Shown here: piece after piece, positions 58,742 through 64,000 of the stretch | Layout: each line of letters starts with the position of its first letter | Position numbering within the stretch: the first letter of the stretch is position 1 | NCBI RefSeq assembly: GCF_000340795.1 | Contig: NC_020294.1 | Coordinates: 62,001-126,000, forward strand | Direction of reading: 5' to 3' | DNA length: 64,000 nt | DNA from: Candidatus Kinetoplastibacterium desouzaii TCC079E | GTDB taxonomy: Bacteria; Pseudomonadota; Gammaproteobacteria; Burkholderiales; Burkholderiaceae_B | The notes under the pieces: generated by a model | What the model was told of the DNA's origin: nothing | Databases searched by the model: none | What the model saw: the letters and a program-made list of their open reading frames with translations, nothing else | Position numbers and translations under genes: made by a program

Positions 58742-58783
58742 TTCTTATCTTAAATATAAATATGTATTTAACCATGATAAGAA
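58742..58783. repeat. Long imperfect hairpin upstream of suhB-like gene
   Basis: TTCTTATC (58742-58749) pairs with GATAAGAA (58776-58783), and inside it TTAAATA pairs with TATTTAA around an 8-base loop, with a 4-base CCAT bulge. It lies between the divergent suhB-like gene and the tRNA-Lys(TTT) promoter. Operator or terminator are both possible; nothing else is seen in this 276-base gap. Confidence 0.4.
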
Positions 58784-58850
58784 GTAATTAATTGTATTTT
58801 TAATTTGTTTGTTATAAATATTATGTTATTTAATCTAAATTAAATTATTA

Positions 58851-58880
58851 TTGATATTAATTAATACATTATGCTAGAAT
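58851..58880 (+). promoter_or_regulatory. Promoter of tRNA-Lys(TTT)
   Basis: TTGATA (58851-58856) and TAGAAT (58875-58880) with 18 bases between, and TG one base before the -10 (extended form). Transcription would start about 15 bases before the tRNA. Confidence 0.6.
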
Positions 58881-58901
58881 TACATTTCTGATGTTACAAA
58901 A

Positions 58902-58977
58902 GGGGTGTTAGCTCAGCCGGTAGAGCAGTTGACTTTTAATCAATTGGTCGTGGGTTCGATTCCCGCACACCCCACCA
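58902..58977 (+). tRNA. tRNA-Lys (TTT)
   Basis: A 76-base cloverleaf with a fully paired acceptor (GGGGTGT with ACACCCC), encoded CCA, anticodon loop ACTTTTAAT carrying TTT, and T-arm GGTTCGATTCC. In this AT-rich genome AAA is by far the commonest lysine codon, so this is the major isoacceptor. Confidence 0.97.
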
Positions 58978-58990
58978 ATATATAGATATC

Positions 58991-59860
58991 TTAGTTTGTA
59001 ATAGATATAATTATTAAAGTTGTAATTGCGATACCAATATAGTTTTTCATTGTAACTCTTTCTCCAAATAATTTAATACCTAATATTAAGCCAAGCAATA
59101 TAACTCCAAAGTTCATTAATATGAATATTACGGAAGGGTCATTTGGCATTTCTTTATGAGCTTTTATATAATTATATATATTGCAGAAATTTAATGAGCC
59201 TATTAATAATCCTGATTTAAGGCTTGATAATGTGATCGTTTTTATATTTTTTGTTAGAGCTAAATAAAATAACAAAGAAATAGCGGATATTAAAAAAGAA
59301 ACACTTAAAATATTAATAACTAATTCTTTCTTGCTTAATTCTTTTAATAAAATATCCACTGTTCCATATGATAACAATAATATTAAAATCCATATTTTTT
59401 CATATTTTAGTGAAAAGAGATTTTTATGTTCATGATTTTTTATATTATGACTCTGTTTGTTGGTTATCATTAAAAGAATAGCAAATGGAGCTAGAAAGAT
59501 AGCAAACATTTTTGATTTTGTTAATACTTCGTTGTAAACAACAAACGAAATCATTAATGATATAAATATCGAAGAGCGTTGAATAACTTCTGATTTGGCT
59601 ATTCCTATGATGTAAATAGATTTACTCATGGATATAAAACCGACTGGAAAAAGTATTCCCAACGAAATTAAAATAGCGCTAGATTCTAATAATTTAGTAG
59701 AAATATTTTGAGGAAAAAAAAATATACAAGCAAGTAAAGTAGTTATATAACTAAAGAAAAGAGATGGCAGTAGATTCGTATTTTTTTTCGAGATTGTTTT
59801 TAGTATTAAGGATACTGATACGCTACATATGATACTAATAATTACATAAACAAAAGCCAT
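58991..59860 (-). CDS. EamA/DMT family permease
   Basis: A 289-residue inner-membrane protein with about ten hydrophobic segments in two repeats, as in drug/metabolite transporters of the EamA type. The second repeat ends LGLILGIKLFGERVTMKNYIG, close to the family's E-x-hydrophobic-x5-G pattern; the first contains SKSIYIIGIAKSEVIQRSSI. Substrate unknown; such carriers move amino acids, nucleotides or other metabolites and could serve host-symbiont exchange (speculative). It lies between tRNA-Lys and the tRNA-Asp/Glu/Ala cluster, convergent with the former. Confidence 0.8.
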   Translation of the reverse strand: MAFVYVIISIICSVSVSLILKTISKKNTNLLPSLFFSYITTLLACIFFFPQNISTKLLESSAILISLGILFPVGFISMSKSIYIIGIAKSEVIQRSSIFISLMISFVVYNEVLTKSKMFAIFLAPFAILLMITNKQSHNIKNHEHKNLFSLKYEKIWILILLLSYGTVDILLKELSKKELVINILSVSFLISAISLLFYLALTKNIKTITLSSLKSGLLIGSLNFCNIYNYIKAHKEMPNDPSVIFILMNFGVILLGLILGIKLFGERVTMKNYIGIAITTLIIISITN

Positions 59861-59875
59861 GAATAATTCTTATTA

Positions 59876-59952
59876 TGGCGGAGCGGACGGGACTCGAACC
59901 CGCGACCCCCGGCGTGACAGGCCGGTATTCTAACCAACTGAACTACCGCTCC
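59876..59952 (-). tRNA. tRNA-Asp (GTC)
   Basis: A 77-base tRNA on the reverse strand with encoded CCA. GGAGCGG pairs with CCGCTCC; the anticodon loop CTGTCAC carries GTC. Last of a tRNA-Ala-Glu-Asp cluster. Confidence 0.97.
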
Positions 59953-59967
59953 TTCCTATTTTAGGAA

Positions 59968-60043
59968 TGGCGTCCCCTAGGGGATTCGAACCCCTGTACC
60001 CACCGTGAAAGGGTGGTGTCCTGGGCCTCTAGACGAAGGGGAC
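59968..60043 (-). tRNA. tRNA-Glu (TTC)
   Basis: A 76-base tRNA on the reverse strand with encoded CCA. GTCCCCT pairs with AGGGGAC; the anticodon loop CTTTCAC carries TTC. Besides translation it supplies the glutamyl-tRNA used by HemA. Confidence 0.97.
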
Positions 60044-60053
60044 AAATTTAATT

Positions 60054-60129
<76 letters not shown>

Positions 60130-60173
60130 TCCATAAATTATGTAATACTAAAACATGCTAAAAACACCATATA

Positions 60174-60202
60174 ATTATGCAATATATTATTCTGATATGC
60201 AA
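60174..60202 (-). promoter_or_regulatory. Promoter candidate for the tRNA-Ala-Glu-Asp cluster
   Basis: On the reverse strand TTGCAT (60197-60202) and CATAAT (60174-60179) are 17 bases apart, upstream of tRNA-Ala. The -10 matches at five of six positions, the -35 only at TTG. It lies in the 106-base gap after corC. Confidence 0.4.
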
Positions 60203-60235
60203 GTAAATTAACAATGTTTTTAGTAGTTTTTTAAT

Positions 60236-61090
60236 TTAATTATAGCGATTCACTCTTATCCATAGAGCTCGCCTAGAATCAGCTCTAATTACTTCTAGTG
60301 TTAAGTTGTCATAAGTTGCTTTATCACCACATTGTGGAATTTTATTTAACTGACCACCTAACCATCCTCCAACACTATCATATTCGTTATTGGGAAGATT
60401 AGTTTTAATGTACTCATTGAAGTGATCGATATCTGTAGCAGCCATTACCATCCATTGGTTATTACTTTCTGGGAATATTGAATTATTATCGATGTTATCA
60501 AATTCATCTTCTATATTTCCAACTATTTGTTCTAGAACATCTTCCATTGTAATAAGACCAGAAACACCACCATGCTCATCCAAAACAATTGCTAAATGAT
60601 TACGTCTTACTCGGAATTCTCTTAGTAAAATATTTAATTTTTTAGATTCTGGTATGAAAATTGCAGACCTAATTAATGAGCGTGTTTCTATTTTTGAATT
60701 GGAAACATGCCGTAATAAATCTTTTGCTAATATTATGCCTATAATATTATCTTTTTCTCCTTCAAAAACTGGAAAGCGAGAGTTTGCGCTTTCTAGAATT
60801 GTTTCTATCATTTCAGGTATGGGCATTGATATTTCTAACATGTTCATTTTAGAGCGAGTGATCATAACATCACCTGCTGTTTTGTTTGATAAACTTAAGA
60901 CTCCTTTAAATATTGAGAAAGCATCATGGTCTATAATTCCTTTCTCATGAGCTAATTCTATGGTTTTATTAAGATTATCTAGACTGTCTCTAGTTTTTTT
61001 AAATTTAGAGATAATCTTACCTAATATAGATTTTATAGTAGGTTTTAAATCTTGTGAGTTTGGTTTTTTGCTGTAATCGGTATCAGACAT
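60236..61090 (-). CDS. corC: CBS-domain Mg/Co efflux-type protein CorC
   Basis: A 284-residue cytosolic CorC/YbeX protein. Two CBS domains (about 70-190; DVMITRSKMNMLEI and SRFPVFEGEKDNIIGIILAKDLL are visible in parts) are followed by HLAIVLDEHGGVSGLITMEDV and the CorC/HlyC C-terminal domain (about 205-284). A TTG at 61105 is in frame, but ATG at 61090 has AGGATA just before it and starts MSDTDYSKK. CorC is linked to Mg/Co handling; YbeX has also been linked to ribosome metabolism. It follows ybeY as is usual; lnt, normally next, is not here. Confidence 0.93.
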   Translation of the reverse strand: MSDTDYSKKPNSQDLKPTIKSILGKIISKFKKTRDSLDNLNKTIELAHEKGIIDHDAFSIFKGVLSLSNKTAGDVMITRSKMNMLEISMPIPEMIETILESANSRFPVFEGEKDNIIGIILAKDLLRHVSNSKIETRSLIRSAIFIPESKKLNILLREFRVRRNHLAIVLDEHGGVSGLITMEDVLEQIVGNIEDEFDNIDNNSIFPESNNQWMVMAATDIDHFNEYIKTNLPNNEYDSVGGWLGGQLNKIPQCGDKATYDNLTLEVIRADSRRALWIRVNRYN

Positions 61091-61173
61091 TATCCTATAG
61101 GACAAGAGTGAGAGGGTTGATCAAAATAAATATTATTTTATAAAAAACTTAATTTGTTAAATGATTATAATAT

Positions 61174-61671
61174 TTAATAAATTTCTTTATAAGGGTTTTC
61201 TATTTTCATATTTTTTAATATGGCTATTTCTAGTTGTTCCATTTCTATGGTTTCTGTTTCTGTTTCGTGATCAAAGCCTAATGCATGTAACACTCCATGT
61301 ATTATTATGTGTGCTGCATGGTTAGAAAATATTTTATTCTGTTCTTGAGCTTCTTTGTGAATAATTGGTAAACAAACAACTAAATCAGCACTGAGATGTT
61401 CATTTTCTATTCCATATGGAAAAGTTAGTATGTTAGTTGCATAATTTTTCCCTCTAAATAATTTATTCAGCTCTTTACCTTCTGTTTCATCAACGAATCT
61501 AATGGTTAATATAACTTTCTTAAGCTCTTTTGAAATGAAATTTCTAGCAAGTTTAATAGAATGACTAACCCACCTTCTTATTAGCCACCTTGGCAAGTTG
61601 TTTTCTAATAGAATATATTGTATGGACAAGGATAGTTTTGGCTCTAAAATTATTTTAGGTATTTGTTTCAT
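61174..61671 (-). CDS. ybeY: Endoribonuclease YbeY
   Basis: A zinc metallo-RNase needed for 16S rRNA 3'-end maturation and ribosome quality control. The metal motif [11 protein letters not shown] (His at first, fifth and eleventh positions) lies near residue 130. The frame extends to a TTG at 61683, but ATG at 61671 follows GAGG and gives 165 residues (E. coli 155). It overlaps the 3' end of phoH by 17 bases, so the two are translationally linked. Confidence 0.95.
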   Translation of the reverse strand: MKQIPKIILEPKLSLSIQYILLENNLPRWLIRRWVSHSIKLARNFISKELKKVILTIRFVDETEGKELNKLFRGKNYATNILTFPYGIENEHLSADLVVCLPIIHKEAQEQNKIFSNHAAHIIIHGVLHALGFDHETETETIEMEQLEIAILKNMKIENPYKEIY

Positions 61672-62629
61672 AGGCCTCGACAATTTGTGTTATTAAATTA
61701 TGGCGCATGATATCTTTCTTTCCGAAAGTGGTTATCGAAATACCATCTATTTTATTTAAAATTGATATTGCATGGGTTAACCCACTTTTTTGTTCTTTAT
61801 GTAAATCTATTTGAGATGGATCTCCTGTAATAACTGCTTTGCTTCCCAATCCAATTCTTGTAAGAAACATTTTCATTTGTTCTTGTGTTGTGTTTTGTGA
61901 TTCATCTAAGATAACAAATGAGTTATTTAAAGTTCTTCCTCTCATATATGCTAGTGGAGCTATCTCTATAATTCTTTTATCAAATAATTTTTGAACTTTT
62001 TCTATTCCCATAAATTCATATAAAGAATCATATAGAGGTCTTAGATAAGGATCAACTTTTTGAGTTAAGTCTCCAGGAAGAAAACCTAATTTCTCACCAG
62101 CTTCTACAGCAGGGCGTGTTAAAATTAATCTTTTAACCATATTTTCATTCAGAAGTTTTACAGCACAAGCTACGGCGAGCATTGTTTTCCCAGTGCCAGC
62201 TGGTCCAATTCCGAAGTTAATATCATTTTTTAGAATATTATCTAGGTATTTATATTGTTGTTCTGTTCTTGGTCGAACTTTATCTATTAATAAAAAAGAG
62301 TTGTTTAGAAACTGGTTGTCATTTATGTTTTCTTTATAATTAGCACTAGAGTTAATTTCTTTTAGTCCTAAATGAATTTCTTCTTCTGTAAGTTCTTGTT
62401 TTTTAGCTTGTTTGTAAAATAAACAGAGTGCTTTTTTTGCAATTAGAAAATTTTCTCCCTTTATTTTGAAAGTATTGCCAACTCGTATTATTACAGTGCT
62501 CGTATTGTGTGATATTGTTTTAATATTAATATCTAGTGGACCACATAATCTAGATAAAGAATCATTATCAATATTATTAAAAACTATTTGATCAATATTT
62601 GTTGAATCGTTTGATGTTTTATTTTGCAT
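61655..62629 (-). CDS. ybeZ: PhoH-like ATPase (YbeZ)
   Basis: A 324-residue PhoH-family P-loop ATPase. Walker A is GPAGTGKT (142-149); Walker [10 protein letters not shown] follows about 95 residues on; [18 protein letters not shown] and the GDPSQIDL motif are typical. An N-terminal RNA-binding-like region (about 20-75) precedes it. It works with YbeY in rRNA handling. It follows miaB by 7 bases. Confidence 0.95.
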   Translation of the reverse strand: MQNKTSNDSTNIDQIVFNNIDNDSLSRLCGPLDINIKTISHNTSTVIIRVGNTFKIKGENFLIAKKALCLFYKQAKKQELTEEEIHLGLKEINSSANYKENINDNQFLNNSFLLIDKVRPRTEQQYKYLDNILKNDINFGIGPAGTGKTMLAVACAVKLLNENMVKRLILTRPAVEAGEKLGFLPGDLTQKVDPYLRPLYDSLYEFMGIEKVQKLFDKRIIEIAPLAYMRGRTLNNSFVILDESQNTTQEQMKMFLTRIGLGSKAVITGDPSQIDLHKEQKSGLTHAISILNKIDGISITTFGKKDIMRHNLITQIVEAYETNT

Positions 62630-62636
62630 ATTATAA

Positions 62637-63992
62637 TTAATTAATTATTTTACCTCTTAAAGTATTGCTATTCACTTTAGTGATCTCTATGTTTACAATA
62701 TCACCTATTTTATTGTTAAAGGAAACAAAATTAACTACTCTGTTATTCTCAGTGCGACCCATTAACTCATTATTATTTAATTTTGATTTTCCTTCTATTA
62801 ATACTTTTTGAACCGTTCCTAACATAGAATTTGCAATATTTTTTGCTTGTGTATTTATTAAATTTTGTAGTCTTTGTAATCTATTTAGCTTTTCATCATA
62901 TTGTATTGTATCTTTAATGTTTGCTGCTGGAGTTCCAGGTCTAGGAGAATATATAAAGGAGAAAGAGGTATCAAATTCTATTTCTTCTATTAGTGATAGT
63001 GTTTTTTGGAAATCTATTTCAGTTTCTCCTGGGAAACCAACAATAAAATCAGAAGATATTTTCAAACCACTTCTGGCTATTCTTAAATTTCTAATAATTG
63101 ATTTATATTCGATTGCAGAATATCCTCTTTTCATTGATGATAAAATACGATCACTTCCTGATTGTACTGGCAAATGAAGAAAAGATACTAACTTGGGTAG
63201 ATTTGTATATGCTTCGTAAATTCTTTTTGTCATTTCTCTTGGATGAGATGTGGTATATCTAATTCTTTCAATTCCTGGTATTTCGTGTATATACTCAATT
63301 AACATTGCAAGATCTGCGGTATTAGTAGTATTATTTAGTTGTCCTCTGTATGCATTTACATTTTGTCCTAGTAGAGTTACTTCTTTTACTCCATTGTCAG
63401 CAAGATCTGCAACCTCTATTAAAACATCTTCGAATGGTCTAGATATTTCTGTTCCTCTTGTATAAGGAACAACGCAAAAACTACAATATTTACTACATCC
63501 TTCCATTATAGATACAAATGCTGTTGGTCCTTCAACAGTGGAAGGAGGCATAGCATCAAATTTTTCTATTTCAGGGAAGCTGATATCAATTTGTGGTTTA
63601 TTATATTTTATTCTAGAATCAAGCATCTCTGATACCTTGTGTAAGGTTTGTGGTCCAAACACAATATCTACAAATGGTGCTCTTCTTAATATTTCACTAC
63701 CTTCTTGGCTAGCAACACATCCACCAACACCTATAATAAGCTCTGGTTTATTTTTCTTAAATTCTTTAATTCGTCCTAGATCAGAAAAAACTTTTTCTTG
63801 TGCTTTTTCTCTTATTGAACAAGTATTTAATATTATAATATCAGCCTCTTCAACCTTGCTTGTTAGTTCTGCATTTTTGTGTGTTCTTAATATGTCAATA
63901 ATTTTCTTGGAGTCATATTCATTCATTTGACAACCAAAAGTTTTAATATGAACTTTAGAAATATTAGTAGTTTCTTTTTTGCTATTTGTCAT
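62637..63992 (-). CDS. miaB: tRNA methylthiotransferase MiaB
   Basis: MiaB adds a methylthio group to i6A37 of tRNAs that read U-starting codons. Cysteines of the auxiliary cluster are C21 ([11 protein letters not shown]), C58 (NTCSIREKA) and one near 92 (GGCVA). The radical-SAM CSKYCSFC motif is near residues 166-173. A C-terminal TRAM domain ends the 451-residue protein. It is first in miaB-ybeZ-ybeY-corC. tRNA-Phe(GAA), one expected substrate, is in this window at 9.3 kb. Confidence 0.96.
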   Translation of the reverse strand: MTNSKKETTNISKVHIKTFGCQMNEYDSKKIIDILRTHKNAELTSKVEEADIIILNTCSIREKAQEKVFSDLGRIKEFKKNKPELIIGVGGCVASQEGSEILRRAPFVDIVFGPQTLHKVSEMLDSRIKYNKPQIDISFPEIEKFDAMPPSTVEGPTAFVSIMEGCSKYCSFCVVPYTRGTEISRPFEDVLIEVADLADNGVKEVTLLGQNVNAYRGQLNNTTNTADLAMLIEYIHEIPGIERIRYTTSHPREMTKRIYEAYTNLPKLVSFLHLPVQSGSDRILSSMKRGYSAIEYKSIIRNLRIARSGLKISSDFIVGFPGETEIDFQKTLSLIEEIEFDTSFSFIYSPRPGTPAANIKDTIQYDEKLNRLQRLQNLINTQAKNIANSMLGTVQKVLIEGKSKLNNNELMGRTENNRVVNFVSFNNKIGDIVNIEITKVNSNTLRGKIIN

Positions 63993-64000
63993 AAAACTAT

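Overview
This window is a compact, strongly AT-rich bacterial chromosome segment (about 30% GC by eye). It reads as a reduced genome of the betaproteobacterial Alcaligenaceae/Burkholderiales line. The blocks hemA-prfA-prmC-grxD, lolB-(ispE)-tRNA-Gln-prs-rplY-pth-ychF, lptD-surA-rsmA, miaB-phoH-ybeY-corC, dcd next to an Orn/Lys/Arg decarboxylase, and argJ-DUF815-Nudix/ThiE match the usual order in Bordetella-like genomes, with selected members missing. Low GC, short spacers, lost operon members and retained amino-acid, cofactor and polyamine genes fit best with an endosymbiont such as Candidatus Kinetoplastibacterium of trypanosomatid protists. That assignment is inference from gene content and order; no search was run.

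Layout. 1-9.1 kb: gshA (cut by the left edge), a Tim44-like membrane protein, thiamine genes thiD and thiG, coaE, zapD, a Nudix/ThiE fusion, a DUF815 ATPase and argJ. 9.3-17.7 kb: tRNA-Phe, the hemA-prfA-prmC-grxD operon, carbonic anhydrase, ppc, queC. 17.7-29 kb: ilvD, an AI-2E family permease, tRNA-Leu, htpG, ffh, thiS, a threonine-dehydratase-like enzyme, metG, mrp/apbC. 29-38.7 kb: tamA-tamB, dcd, Orn/Lys/Arg decarboxylase, folA-thyA. 39-48.7 kb: a phosphomannomutase/phosphoglucomutase with a 3' frameshift, an FAD oxidoreductase, mutM, lolB, an empty 532-base slot where ispE usually sits, tRNA-Gln, prs, rplY, pth, a CPBP protease, ychF, coaD. 48.8-58.6 kb: groS-groL with a heat-shock-type promoter candidate, tRNA-Lys(CTT), lptD-surA-rsmA, mgtE, an acyl-CoA thioesterase, an inositol monophosphatase family gene. 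58.7-64 kb: tRNA-Lys(TTT), an EamA permease, a tRNA-Asp/Glu/Ala cluster, corC, ybeY, phoH, miaB.

Functionally the window holds translation and protein-fate genes (prfA, prmC, pth, metG, ffh, groSL, htpG, nine tRNAs), outer-membrane construction (lptD, surA, lolB, tamAB), and parts of the pathways for thiamine, CoA, heme, glutathione, queuosine, folate/dTMP, arginine/ornithine and branched-chain amino acids. A basic-amino-acid decarboxylase could supply polyamine. I see no insertion sequences, prophage, CRISPR array, toxin-antitoxin pair or gene island.

I found no clearly new biological system. The observations most worth checking are the A-run frameshift that detaches the last helix of phosphomannomutase, the eroded ispE slot, an isolated GC-rich patch at the start of rplY, a Pro-Asp-Thr stop-codon recognition tripeptide in RF1, and several long perfect intergenic palindromes without T-tracts.
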